Notes: generated by a model from the letters alone, not told the origin. A DNA stretch of 64,000 nt from Chitinibacter tainanensis DSM 15459 (GCF_000429785.1 NZ_KE386951.1:114209-178208), one strand, 5' to 3'; positions 16,218 to 25,153 are shown, counted from the first letter of the stretch. Numbers and translations are program-made.

Positions 16218-17099
16218 ATGTTTAACTCCATCGATAGCCTGACCGCCTTTGTGCATGCGGCCCAGCTGGGCTCTTTTTCCGCCGCCGCGCGGCATATGGG
16301 CAAGAGCCAGTCCACGGTGTCCGAGGCCATCAGCCAGCTGGAAATCGATGCTGGGGTTGCCTTATTTGATCGCCGCACCCGCCAGCCCACCCTCACGGCG
16401 GCGGGCACGCGCCTACTAAGCCATGCCCAGCATGTGCTGCACAGCCATGCCGCGCTGCGCCAGCAAGCGCTGGCTTTACAAAGTGGTGAAGAAGCGCAAT
16501 TGAGTATCGTGCTCTCGGATACATTTCAATCGCAGGCCTTTGAAACGCTATTAACCGCCTTTGCCGAACGATTTCCGCTGCTGCGTCTGGAGTGCCTCGT
16601 TGGCGAAGACGATGATGTGCTGGCGCTATTGCGTAGCGGGCGGGCGCAGCTGGGGGTGATGCGCGCGCAGGGGCGCTACCAGGCCGATGTCTCCGCCCAA
16701 GCCCTACCCGGCCACACGGCCATGGCGCTGTATGTGGGTGCAGAGCACCCGCTCGCGCAGGCAGCGCAGGTGAATGAAGCGCAATTATTGCAACACCGCG
16801 AGCTGCGGCTCAGCACCTACACCAGCAGCCCAGCCGGCCCGCATAGCCCGCGTTGCTGGCTGGCACCGAGCTATCTGCTGCTACTGGAACTCACTGCGCG
16901 CAATTTTGGCTGGGCCGCCCTACCCACTTGGCTGGCGGCGCAGTTTGGCCACGGGCAACTGGTGCAACTCAACACCGCCAACTGGCCTCAAGCCACGACG
17001 CTCGATCTGGTGTGGCTACGCACCGCGCAATTGGGGCCGGCCGCGTGCTGGCTGATCGAGCAGCTGCAACACGCGGGGCACACGGCAGCGGCGAGGTAG
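16218..17099 (+). CDS. LysR-family transcriptional regulator
   Basis: 293 residues. N-terminal winged helix-turn-helix (about residues 5-62) with the typical FVHAAQLGSFSAAARHMGKS and QSTVSEAISQLE pattern, then a co-inducer-binding domain of two alpha/beta lobes beginning near residue 90. A GTG two codons upstream (16212) is an alternative start. Divergent from the PACE transporter gene with a palindrome between them, so the likely role is control of that efflux gene in response to its substrate. No other target is evident. Confidence 0.88.
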   Translation: MFNSIDSLTAFVHAAQLGSFSAAARHMGKSQSTVSEAISQLEIDAGVALFDRRTRQPTLTAAGTRLLSHAQHVLHSHAALRQQALALQSGEEAQLSIVLSDTFQSQAFETLLTAFAERFPLLRLECLVGEDDDVLALLRSGRAQLGVMRAQGRYQADVSAQALPGHTAMALYVGAEHPLAQAAQVNEAQLLQHRELRLSTYTSSPAGPHSPRCWLAPSYLLLLELTARNFGWAALPTWLAAQFGHGQLVQLNTANWPQATTLDLVWLRTAQLGPAACWLIEQLQHAGHTAAAR

Positions 17100-17139
17100 G
17101 TCTCGGCACGCGGGGGGCACCCGCACCCTTACTTAATCG

Positions 17140-17188
17140 GGGTCTTACTCGACAGCCATTATTTAATAATGGCCACAGACAGATACCC
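17140..17188. repeat. 49-bp palindromic repeat, copy 4
   Basis: Begins GGGTCT (one mismatch from consensus) and ends ATACCC. The centre is a perfect palindrome, GCCATTATT joined to AATAATGGC, giving the longest uninterrupted inner stem of the family. It lies between the convergent 3' ends of the LysR gene and the 345-residue secreted protein. Confidence 0.75.
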
Positions 17189-17195
17189 AGCCGCA

Positions 17196-18233
17196 CTATT
17201 TGGCCGCTGGCAATTTCGGCAGCACTTCGCGGCTGAAATACGGCTCTTCCAGCCCCCAGAAAATATAATCCAGCCCCAGATACTGCTCGGCAAATTGCAG
17301 ATTATCGGCCACGGTATTGCGTTTGCCGGTTTTGGGGTTTTTCTGGCGCAAATTACCATCCTGTACCGCCAGCGCTTTGATCAGCTCGGCCGGATAGGCG
17401 CGCAAGAAAGCATAACTTTGCTGCATATGCGCTTTGCGGTACGGCATCAGATCAGGGCCGCCCACGCCCATTTTCAGCTCGGCCGCACGCTGAAACAGCC
17501 GGCGCATATAGCCATGGTCGTCCCACGGCAGCCATTCGCCTGGCAGAAAATTCAGATACACCATCGCGGTGCTGTGCGGGAAAGCCGCCGCCAGCACGCC
17601 CATATTCTCCTCAATGGCCGCCACATACTGCGCTGGGGCAAACCCCGCCGGCCACGTGGTGGTGCCGTCACGATGCTCGGTGCCAATGTCGATAGCGCTT
17701 TCGCTGAAGTTAATCCCGGCAATCTGGCCATCGAATTCCTGACCCAGCGCCTTAATCAGCGCTTGATAGCGGCCACGTACGCTCGGCTCCCACATTTTGG
17801 GCACCCAGCCATATTCATCGCTACCCAAAGGCTGGGTCGGGTCGCGCTCGGGCGCGCTGGCCATGCTTTGCTTGAGCGCCCCGCCCTGATAGGCCGGGCT
17901 CAATAAATATGCCGGCACATTGGGCTGCGGCGTGAACGATTTATCTTGCAGCTGCACCCACAGCTGTTTGTGCTGGCTACGCAAATACACCAGATCGGCG
18001 CGGATGGCGCTGAAATCGTATTCGCCGGCTTTCGGCTCCAGCAGGCGCCACGGATAGGCAATTTGCGCCCCCACAAAGCGTGGGTCGCTCAGCGCCTTGG
18101 TGGCGCGCAGGGTTTCGCCCTCGCCGCCTCGGGATGGGAAATACAGCCAGTGTTGAGGGGCGGCGGCGCTAGCGGCATTGGCCAGCAACACCAAGAGCAA
18201 ACCGGCCACGGCCAGTAGGATGCGAAGCGGCAT
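17196..18233 (-). CDS. Secreted protein of unknown function, possibly a TIM-barrel glycosidase
   Basis: 345 residues with a signal peptide (ILLAVAGLLLVLLANAASA). The body has features that recall clan GH-A barrels: an N-terminal strand-turn (QIAYPWRLLEPKAGEYDFSA), a strand ending NFSESAIDIG where an acid/base Glu could lie, a mid-region YLNFLPGEWLPWDD, and a C-terminal strand DYIFWGLEEPYF. I do not recognise a named family and the enzymatic role is inference. GGGAG lies 6 bp before the start. It is followed upstream (same strand) by a Ser/Thr kinase gene 90 bp away. It may act on a polysaccharide in the periplasm or outside the cell. Confidence 0.7.
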   Translation of the reverse strand: MPLRILLAVAGLLLVLLANAASAAAPQHWLYFPSRGGEGETLRATKALSDPRFVGAQIAYPWRLLEPKAGEYDFSAIRADLVYLRSQHKQLWVQLQDKSFTPQPNVPAYLLSPAYQGGALKQSMASAPERDPTQPLGSDEYGWVPKMWEPSVRGRYQALIKALGQEFDGQIAGINFSESAIDIGTEHRDGTTTWPAGFAPAQYVAAIEENMGVLAAAFPHSTAMVYLNFLPGEWLPWDDHGYMRRLFQRAAELKMGVGGPDLMPYRKAHMQQSYAFLRAYPAELIKALAVQDGNLRQKNPKTGKRNTVADNLQFAEQYLGLDYIFWGLEEPYFSREVLPKLPAAK

Positions 18234-18323
18234 CTGTCACTCCCTTGCGGCCGAGTCCGGCCAAAAAACGGCAGAGTGTCGGCCAAGCGTTGCGGCTTGC
18301 CAAGTGGTAAAAATCCCAGCCCG

Positions 18324-19619
18324 CTAGCCCGGTGGCTGGCTCCATTCGATTTGTGGCGCCGGGCGGCCCCACCAGGCCAGCAGCAACAGCAACCCGATGG
18401 CCAAGCCCAGCTGCAGCGGCCACGGCCAGCGGCGATAGCGCTGCCAGCCCTGCTGGGCTATCCGGCTAAGCACCGGCTGCCAGCGTTGCCATTGCTGCTG
18501 CGTTTGTCGCGCCAGCACTGGCGTCCAGCGCCGCAGTTGCGCCGCACTGATGGCGAGCAGCTGGCGGGTACCGCGCCAGCCGTGGCGGGCCAGCCAATGC
18601 AATAAGCGCCCGCTGCTGGCTAGCCACGGCCGAAGCGGATCATCCCCCGCTGGCACTGCGCCGGGCTGCGCGCTCGCGCGAGAGTTAGGCTCAACGGTGG
18701 CGGTGTGGGCTTGATGGGGATGGTGGGATGAGGTGTCCGGCTGGCTTGCCGTGGTCTGATGATGATGGGCTGCAGTAGCACTGGCTGGCTGCGCCACAGT
18801 GCCCGACTGCCAGCCTGCTTGCAAGGCAGCGAGCGCAGCGGCGGCATCGGCAAAGCGCGCCTCGCGCTGCCGGGCCATGCAGCGCATCACCAGCGCCGAG
18901 AGCCATTCGGGCACCTCGGGGCGCAACACAGCGGGCGCAGGCGGCTGGTGATGCAGCACCTGATACACGATATTCATCGTGGTTTCGCCATCAAAGGGCA
19001 GCGCGCCGGTCAGCGCCTGATACAGCACCACGCCGGCAGCGTATAAATCAGCCCGGCCATCCAGCGGCTGGCCGGCCAGTTGTTCGGCCGGCATATAGCG
19101 CGGCGAGCCCAGCACGGTGCCGGTGCGGGTGAGCTCACTGGCCGGCAGTTGGGCAATGCCAAAATCGGTGATTTTCAGCCGCCCGGCGCGCGTCAGCATC
19201 AGGTTGGCGGGCTTGATATCGCGATGGATAATCTGATGTATATGCGCGTGAGCCAATGCAGCAAAGAGCTGGCGAGCAATACCCACCACATCGCGCACCG
19301 GCAGCGGCCCTTGTCGCGCCAGTAGGTCTTTGAGCGTCGCGCCTTCCACCAGCTCCATCGCCAGATAATTTTTGCCACGCCATTCGCCGCAATCAAACAC
19401 CGTGATAATGCCGGGGTGATTCAGCCGCGCGGCCGAGCGCGCCTCTTGCAACAATCGCGCGGCGTATTCGGCGGCTTCGCTGCTGGCCAGATTGACTTGC
19501 AGCAATTTCAGCGCCACATCGCGCTCCAGCCGGGTATCCCGCGCTTTAAACACCACGCCCATCGCGCCGGCACCGAGGCGATGTTGCAGCGTGTAATGGG
19601 CGATCTGCGGCGAGCTCAT
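18324..19619 (-). CDS. Membrane-anchored Ser/Thr protein kinase (Hanks type)
   Basis: 431 residues. Kinase domain about residues 8-265: glycine loop LGAGAMGVVFKA, ATP-binding Lys38 (ALKLL), catalytic Asp134 in HRDIKPANL, and DFG in ITDFGIAQ. The activation segment has LGSPRYMPAEQL. A low-complexity linker rich in His, Thr, Gln and Pro follows (about 275-330), then a Trp/Arg/Gln-rich stretch (about 345-400) and one membrane helix near the C-terminus (LQLGLAIGLLLLLAWWG), leaving only a short periplasmic tail. Targets are unknown. The kinase should act in the cytoplasm; the short outer tail makes classical external sensing unlikely. Confidence 0.9.
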   Translation of the reverse strand: MSSPQIAHYTLQHRLGAGAMGVVFKARDTRLERDVALKLLQVNLASSEAAEYAARLLQEARSAARLNHPGIITVFDCGEWRGKNYLAMELVEGATLKDLLARQGPLPVRDVVGIARQLFAALAHAHIHQIIHRDIKPANLMLTRAGRLKITDFGIAQLPASELTRTGTVLGSPRYMPAEQLAGQPLDGRADLYAAGVVLYQALTGALPFDGETTMNIVYQVLHHQPPAPAVLRPEVPEWLSALVMRCMARQREARFADAAAALAALQAGWQSGTVAQPASATAAHHHQTTASQPDTSSHHPHQAHTATVEPNSRASAQPGAVPAGDDPLRPWLASSGRLLHWLARHGWRGTRQLLAISAAQLRRWTPVLARQTQQQWQRWQPVLSRIAQQGWQRYRRWPWPLQLGLAIGLLLLLAWWGRPAPQIEWSQPPG

Positions 19620-19792
19620 CAGGGCGGCCAGAAAGAGTCAGCAAAGCGCGTATTGTAACCTGAGCCACAGCCCGCACCGCCAGCCGGCGTGGCCGGGGTG
19701 ACGCAGCGCACAGCCCTGTGGCGGCAGTTTGCCCGCGCACCAAGACGCAAACCCCGCTAAAATGGCGCTTTATTTTGCGGATACAGCGCACC

Positions 19793-21412
19793 ATGAAAAT
19801 CGCCCTCGCCCAGATCAACCCCATTGTTGGCGACTTGGCCGGCAATACCGAGCTGATTCTCGCTGCGGCCCGCGAGGCCCAGGCGGCCGGGGCCGATATT
19901 CTGCTGACCCCCGAACTCGCCCTCACCGGCTATCCGCCGGAAGACCTGCTGCTGCGCCCGGCTTTTTTGCAGCAATGCAAACAGGCGATTGGCCGTTTTA
20001 TCGATGAAGTGGACGGTATTACCTTGGTGGTTGGCCACCCGAGCGGCGTAGCGGGTGATGAAGTGTTCAACTCGGCCAGCGTGATTCGCGACGGTAATCT
20101 GCTTGGCCGCTACGATAAATTGTTGCTGCCGAATAACGCCGTGTTCGACGAAGTGCGCTACTTTACGCCCGGCTTTGCGCCATTGGTGTTTGAGCAAGAT
20201 GGCGTGCAAGTGGGGATCGCGATTTGCGAAGACATTTGGGATACCGAGCCGGCCGCCGCCGCGCGCGATGAAGGTGCCGAGCTGCTGTTGGTGCTGAACG
20301 CCTCACCGTTCCATCAAGCCAAACAAGAAACCCGCCGCGCCGTAGCCGCCCAGCGCGTCGATGAAAACGGCATTCCACTGGTGTATTGCAACTTGGTTGG
20401 CGGGCAAGATGAGCTGGTGTTTGACGGCCATTCGTTTGCCTTAAATAAATCTGGCGACTTGGTGCTGCAAGCGCCAGCGTATCAAAGCCTGATTACCTAC
20501 TGTGAGTATATCTCTGGCGACCTTATTCAAGCTGAAGTTGCACCCGATACCCCGATTGAAGAGAGCATTTACGGCGCGCTGGTGCAAGGCGTGAAAGACT
20601 ATATCGGCAAAAACCGCTTCCCCGGCATTTTGCTGGGCCTCTCGGGCGGGATTGATTCGGCGCTGACTTTGGCGATTGCCGTGGATGCGCTCGGCGCCGA
20701 GCGCTGCCACGCGGTGATGATGCCATCGCGCTATACGGCCGATATTTCGGTGACCGATTCGCGCACCATGATCGATATTCTGGGCTGCAAATATTCCGAA
20801 ATCGAAATCTGGCCGATGTACGAAAGTATGATGGCCGGCCTGGCCGATGAATTTGCAGGCCGCGAGATGGATACCACCGAAGAAAATCTGCAGAGCCGCA
20901 TCCGGGGTATGCTCTTGATGTCCTTATCCAATAAGACCGGCAAGCTAGTACTCACCACGGGTAATAAGTCCGAAATGACTACCGGCTACGCCACACTGTA
21001 CGGCGATATGGCCGGCGGCTTTGCGGTGCTGAAAGACGTGGCCAAAACCATGGTGTATCGCCTGTCGAACTGGCGCAACGAGCAAGCCATCGCCAACGGC
21101 CAGCCGGCACCAATCCCAGAGCGCATCATCACGCGCCCACCGTCGGCCGAGCTGCGCCCGGATCAGAAAGACCAAGACAGTCTGCCCGAATACGACGTGC
21201 TCGACGCGATTTTGGCCGCCTATGTCGAAGAAAACCTCAGCATCGCTGACATCATCGCGCGTGGTTATGCCGAGGCCGATGTGAATAAAGTAGTGCGGCT
21301 ACTGAAAATCAACGAATACAAACGCCGCCAAGCGCCGGTGGGGCCGCGCATTACCGAGCGCTCGTTCGGCAAAGACTGGCGCATGCCGATCACGCAGCGC
21401 TTTACGCTGTAA
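19793..21412 (+). CDS. nadE: Glutamine-dependent NAD+ synthetase
   Basis: 539 residues. The N-terminal nitrilase-type glutaminase domain (about 1-255) has the triad regions PELALTGYPPED (Glu), GRYDKLLLPN (Lys) and a Cys in IAICEDIW. The C-terminal synthetase domain (about 280-539) has the PP-loop GLSGGIDSALT and the later TTGNKSE segment. It converts nicotinic acid adenine dinucleotide to NAD+ with glutamine as nitrogen donor, the last step of NAD synthesis. The start MKIALAQINP at 19793 matches the family; a longer upstream frame has no support. A terminator follows. Confidence 0.95.
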   Translation: MKIALAQINPIVGDLAGNTELILAAAREAQAAGADILLTPELALTGYPPEDLLLRPAFLQQCKQAIGRFIDEVDGITLVVGHPSGVAGDEVFNSASVIRDGNLLGRYDKLLLPNNAVFDEVRYFTPGFAPLVFEQDGVQVGIAICEDIWDTEPAAAARDEGAELLLVLNASPFHQAKQETRRAVAAQRVDENGIPLVYCNLVGGQDELVFDGHSFALNKSGDLVLQAPAYQSLITYCEYISGDLIQAEVAPDTPIEESIYGALVQGVKDYIGKNRFPGILLGLSGGIDSALTLAIAVDALGAERCHAVMMPSRYTADISVTDSRTMIDILGCKYSEIEIWPMYESMMAGLADEFAGREMDTTEENLQSRIRGMLLMSLSNKTGKLVLTTGNKSEMTTGYATLYGDMAGGFAVLKDVAKTMVYRLSNWRNEQAIANGQPAPIPERIITRPPSAELRPDQKDQDSLPEYDVLDAILAAYVEENLSIADIIARGYAEADVNKVVRLLKINEYKRRQAPVGPRITERSFGKDWRMPITQRFTL

Positions 21413-21444
21413 TGCCAGCGTCGGTGAACTACAACACTTTCTCG

Positions 21445-21473
21445 CGCCATATAGCCCGCTGTATGGCGTTTTT
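21445..21473 (+). terminator. Rho-independent terminator of nadE
   Basis: CGCCATA (21445-21451) pairs with TATGGCG (21462-21468) across a 10-base loop and is followed by TTTTT. It sits 33 bp after the nadE stop. Confidence 0.8.
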
Positions 21474-21623
21474 ATTACATCTGCAGGCATTGATTTTGCA
21501 GTGCAAAATCAAGCCGTTCCGCATTTTGCCGGCATTTGAAGTGCCAATTGCTTGCCTACATGCAACAAAAATGTAACCTTACGCTGTTACCTTACGAGCT
21601 CACCCAGCTTTAGCTTTATCGGC

Positions 21624-23423
21624 ATGCCACCCTCCAGCTCCACCACCTCGCTCACCTCCGGATTGCTTGAGATCATTCAATCGCAACGCTTGAGTGCTGT
21701 ATTCCAGCCGATTGCCGTGGTGAATGAAGGCCAGGTGTATGGTTATGAAGGCCTGATTCGTGGCCCGCAAGGCCATGCGCTGGAATCGCCGGTGGCACTA
21801 TTTGCCGCCGCCGAAGCTGCCAATCTGGTGGCTGAGCTGGATGCGGCCTGCCGCAGCGTGATTATTCGCCGCTTCGCCGAGCTGGCTCTGCCCGGCCATC
21901 TGTTTCTGAATATCTGCCCTGGCAGCCTCACCGTGCCCTTGCCGCAGCAGCAAGCGCTGCTGGATGTGTTGCACGCGGCGGGGCTATCCCCCAGCAATGT
22001 GATCATCGAGCTGACCGAAACCCAGACGATTGAGAACTACGCCGAGCTCTCCACCGCGGTGCGCCGCTGTCGCGAGCAGGGCTTTAAGCTGGCGCTGGAT
22101 GATCTGGGCGAGGGTTTTTCTTCGCTGCGGCTGTGGTCGGAGCTCAAACCTGATTTTGTCAAAATCGATAAATACTTTATTCAGGGCCTCAATAGCGATC
22201 CGCAAAAACGGCAGTTTGTGCGCTCGATCCAGCAAATTGCCCTGAATACCAAAACCAGCGTGATCGCCGAAGGCATTGAAACCGTGGCCGAGCTCGATTG
22301 CGTGCGGCAAATCGGCATTACCTTGATTCAAGGTTATTTGCTGGCTCGCCCGGCGGCGGAGCCGCTACATACAGTGCAGTTGCCCTCGGCGCCGGCCAGC
22401 CAGCGTGCGCGCGAGCTACAAACTACCGCCGCCTCGCTGTTGCAGCTTACCCCCGCCGCCTCGCCCCGCGATAACCACGATGCGATCTGGCGCCGCTTTC
22501 AGCAACAAGCCGACCTGCATGCCATCCCGGTAGTGGAAAACGATCAGCCCATTGGCCTGATCAAACGCCACGATATTCTGGAGCTGTTTTCCCGCCCGTA
22601 TAGCCGCGAGCTTTTTGGCAACCGCGATTGCCGCCTGCATATGGACCCGCAGCCCTTGGTGGTGGAGCAAAGCACCAGTCTGACCGAGCTGGCGCAATTG
22701 GTGACCGCCAGCGAGCGGCTGAATCTGGATGATGGTTTTATCATTACCGAGCGAGGCCGCTATCTGGGCATGGGCACGGGCCGCGAGCTGATTCGCGCCA
22801 TGACCGAAATGCAGCTGGCCGCCGCGCGCCACGCCAATCCGCTCACCGGCCTGCCCGGCAATGCGCCGATTCAGGACACCATGAGCCATCTCTTGGCCCA
22901 GCAGCTGGATTTCACCGTGGTGTACGTCGATCTGGATCATTTCAAGCCCTACAACGACGTGTATGGCTATGCGCGCGGCGATGAATTGCTGAAGTTTCTG
23001 GGTGCTTTATTGCAGCAGGCCTTTGACCCGGTGCTGGATTTTGTTGGCCATGTGGGCGGCGATGATTTTATTTTGCTGCTGCGCAGCCACGATTGGCAGG
23101 CGCGCTGCGAAACCGTGCTGGCGCAGTTTGAAACCATGATCGGCAGCTATTTCACCAGCGAAGACCGCGCAGCCGGCGGCTACAATGCGCCCAATCGGCA
23201 AGGGCAAATGCAGTTTCACCCGCTGGTGTCGCTGTCGCTGGGCGCCGCGCAGATTCTGGCCAAATGGTATGAATCGCACCACGAAGTGGCCAATATCGCC
23301 AGCAGCGCCAAAAGCATGGCCAAACGCGAGCAGGGCAACAGCATCTTTATCGATCGCCGCACCCAGCGCCCACCCCTTCCCCCAGCCAATCGTGGCGGGT
23401 ATAACGTCGAAAGCCCGATTTAA
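21624..23423 (+). CDS. Cyclic-di-GMP enzyme, EAL-CBS-GGDEF
   Basis: 599 residues, cytoplasmic. EAL domain (about 10-250) keeps the metal and catalytic residues: Glu42 in YEGLIRG, Asn in NICPGS, Glu in ELTET, the double Asp in LDDLGEG, Lys in VKIDK, Glu in AEGIET and Gln in QGYLLARP, so phosphodiesterase activity is expected. A CBS pair follows (about 285-400: PVVENDQPIGLIKR, ITERGRYLGMGT). The C-terminal GGDEF domain (about 410-575) has GGDDF at 478-482, a tolerated variant, and no RxxD inhibitory site. CBS pairs bind adenine nucleotides, so energy state may gate it. The 3' end runs into a 49-bp palindrome. Confidence 0.93.
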   Translation: MPPSSSTTSLTSGLLEIIQSQRLSAVFQPIAVVNEGQVYGYEGLIRGPQGHALESPVALFAAAEAANLVAELDAACRSVIIRRFAELALPGHLFLNICPGSLTVPLPQQQALLDVLHAAGLSPSNVIIELTETQTIENYAELSTAVRRCREQGFKLALDDLGEGFSSLRLWSELKPDFVKIDKYFIQGLNSDPQKRQFVRSIQQIALNTKTSVIAEGIETVAELDCVRQIGITLIQGYLLARPAAEPLHTVQLPSAPASQRARELQTTAASLLQLTPAASPRDNHDAIWRRFQQQADLHAIPVVENDQPIGLIKRHDILELFSRPYSRELFGNRDCRLHMDPQPLVVEQSTSLTELAQLVTASERLNLDDGFIITERGRYLGMGTGRELIRAMTEMQLAAARHANPLTGLPGNAPIQDTMSHLLAQQLDFTVVYVDLDHFKPYNDVYGYARGDELLKFLGALLQQAFDPVLDFVGHVGGDDFILLLRSHDWQARCETVLAQFETMIGSYFTSEDRAAGGYNAPNRQGQMQFHPLVSLSLGAAQILAKWYESHHEVANIASSAKSMAKREQGNSIFIDRRTQRPPLPPANRGGYNVESPI

Positions 23424-23445
23424 TCGGGCTTTCTGTTAGATACTG
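23397..23445. repeat. 49-bp palindromic repeat, copy 5 (also a hairpin at the gene end)
   Basis: GGGTAT at the left, ATACTG at the right (the mirror image of copy 3's CAGTAT end). The centre has a perfect 12-bp inverted repeat, GAAAGCCCGATT (23409-23420) against AATCGGGCTTTC (23422-23433), which could help end transcription. It covers the last codons and stop of the EAL-GGDEF gene. An outward GGGTAT box lies 4 bp to the right (23450-23455). Confidence 0.72.
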
Positions 23446-23479
23446 CACGGGGTATTGGCTGACTATAGCGTTATCGCCG

Positions 23480-24595
23480 CTAGATCTGGCTCAGATCCCA
23501 ATCCAGCCCTTCTTCGTCTTTGGCCAGCTCTAGCAAGGGCTTCAGATTATGCAGCAGCGCCCGCAAATGCGGCCGCAGCTCGTCCAGATTGCCTTTGTGC
23601 AACATCACCAAAGCTTCGGAAATCAGCGGCGTCGGTGCTTGCGCAGCAGCCGGATCAGGCATAAACACCTGATTATCCATCGGATCGGCATACAGCCGGT
23701 CTTGCGCCACGCTGAGCATGCGCTCGACCGAATGCACATCGTCATGCCAGGAATTAGCCACCGCAATCGATGCGGTGACGCGGATTTGCTCGTTGCGGAA
23801 ATTCACCCGCGCGTTGGCAATGGTCTGGCGCAAGCGCTCGGCCACCACGCGCGCTTCGGTCAGCGGCGTGGCCGGCGACACGATGGCGAAACGCGAGTCG
23901 GCCAGATGCGCCAGCGTGTCTTCTTTACGCAATTTGGCTTCGAGCAATTTCGCCAGCAGGCCCAGCAATTGGCCATGCACGCGCTCACCAAGCTTATTGT
24001 GCAAAGCGACGCCGTGATTGACTTCCAGCAACAAGAGCGTGACTTCGCTGTTGTGGCGCAGCGCAAAGGCCAGCGCCTGCTCCAGCTGCAGATTCAGCAA
24101 ATGCGAGCTGCCCACGCCCGTAACGGCATCGGTTGTGGCGGTTTGCACCTGCACCGCGCGGGTTTCAGCCAGCTCGCGCCGGGTGGCGGCCAATTCGAGA
24201 TTGGCTTTCACCCGCGCCAGCATTTCGGTGCGGTCGGTGGATTTGGTAACGAAATCATTGGCGCCGCAATCGACGCAGCGCAACTTGGTGGCCTCGTCTT
24301 CTTCACCCGAGATAATAATCACCGGCAAATAGTGCATGCGCGGCTCGCCCGAGCCCCGGATGCGGGCCAAGAGCCCCAGCCCATCCAGCTCGGGCATAGT
24401 GAGATCAGAAAGCAAGAGATCAATCGAATCATCCGCCAGCAGGCGGCGCCAGCCGGCTTCGCCGTCGGCTTCTTCAATCAGCTCATAGGCATCGGCAAGG
24501 TGTTTGCGGATTGTCGCCCGGACGATGCGGGAGTCATCAACGACCAGAATTTTCGGCCGGGTCGCCAGCTCGGTATTGTCATTCATCTTCGGCAA
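23480..24595 (-). CDS. Response regulator with degenerate GGDEF output domain
   Basis: 371 residues. Receiver domain (about 14-135) with the acidic pair VDDS, phospho-acceptor Asp in LLLSDLTMPE, and Lys in DFVTKS. The output domain (about 160-310) has a GGDEF fold (TDAVTGVGSSHLL, LLLLEVNHG, HLADSRFAIVSP), but the active-site loop reads ADSRF instead of GGDEF, so diguanylate cyclase activity should be lost. The C-terminal tail (about 320-371) is helical. It may bind cyclic-di-GMP or GTP, or act through protein contacts. No cognate kinase lies beside it. MNDN at residue 4 is an alternative start. Confidence 0.88.
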   Translation of the reverse strand: MPKMNDNTELATRPKILVVDDSRIVRATIRKHLADAYELIEEADGEAGWRRLLADDSIDLLLSDLTMPELDGLGLLARIRGSGEPRMHYLPVIIISGEEDEATKLRCVDCGANDFVTKSTDRTEMLARVKANLELAATRRELAETRAVQVQTATTDAVTGVGSSHLLNLQLEQALAFALRHNSEVTLLLLEVNHGVALHNKLGERVHGQLLGLLAKLLEAKLRKEDTLAHLADSRFAIVSPATPLTEARVVAERLRQTIANARVNFRNEQIRVTASIAVANSWHDDVHSVERMLSVAQDRLYADPMDNQVFMPDPAAAQAPTPLISEALVMLHKGNLDELRPHLRALLHNLKPLLELAKDEEGLDWDLSQI

Positions 24596-24634
24596 TCGGT
24601 ATGGGTGCGATTAGAATTCAAGCCTAGCATACCA

Positions 24635-24665
24635 TGGCGGCATTGGTGTGAAAGCAATGCCGCCA
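24635..24665. promoter_or_regulatory. 11-bp perfect inverted repeat between divergent genes
   Basis: TGGCGGCATTG (24635-24645) pairs with CAATGCCGCCA (24655-24665) across a 9-base loop, in the 137 bp between the response-regulator gene and the small gene at 24733. No T-run follows on either strand, so it is more like an operator or leader hairpin than a terminator. Confidence 0.45.
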
Positions 24666-24732
24666 CTTTAACACTGGACAGGCACTGGCCTGCCATGTCA
24701 TAAAGAAACCATCACCGGCGGATGGATAAATC

Positions 24733-25086
24733 ATGGCCAGCTCGTACCGTTTGCAAATAGGCTTATCGCCTCTGGCCCCGCAAGAGGCCGATATTGCGCT
24801 GGGCGCGATTCGCCGCACCTGGTGCATGCCCTCGTGGGTACGCAAACAGCCCTTGGCCGATGGCGTGATCTTGCTGGAAGTACGCCACGAAGCCGAGCTC
24901 AAACCCGGCGAAAGCGCCGACTGGTTTGTTGAGCGCCTCGCCGCCGCCCTGTGGCAAGACATCGGCCGGTTTGTGCGCATCGCCATCGATATTGCCCCGC
25001 ATGAAGCGCCGGATGGCCGGATTTTCGTGCTGGAAGAGGAATCTTACTGGCGCATCATGCGCAGCTTCCGCCTGTCACAACACTAA
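24733..25086 (+). CDS. Conserved-looking small cytoplasmic protein, unknown function
   Basis: 117 residues, no signal peptide or membrane segment. It shows a regular alternation of short strands and helices: YRLQIGLSPLAPQEADIAL, a WCMPSWVRK segment, VILLEVRHEAEL, an amphipathic helix with SADWFVERLAAALW, and a last strand with RIFVLEEESYW. I do not recognise the family. Single gene, followed by a 49-bp palindrome and the rpsT terminator. Coding character (consistent third-position GC, full-length frame) supports it as real. Confidence 0.6.
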   Translation: MASSYRLQIGLSPLAPQEADIALGAIRRTWCMPSWVRKQPLADGVILLEVRHEAELKPGESADWFVERLAAALWQDIGRFVRIAIDIAPHEAPDGRIFVLEEESYWRIMRSFRLSQH

Positions 25087-25104
25087 TCAAGATATACCCA
25101 ACCA

Positions 25105-25153
25105 GGGTATTGAGCCCAAGCCAAGAATTTTCAATTAGTTTAAGCCAATACCC
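25105..25153. repeat. 49-bp palindromic repeat, copy 6
   Basis: GGGTATTG at the left and CAATACCC at the right, with AAGCC/GGCTT-type complementarity further in and an AATTTTCAATT centre. It lies 18 bp after the stop of the 117-residue gene, between it and the convergent rpsT gene. An outward ATACCC box lies 5 bp to the left (25094-25099). Confidence 0.75.
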
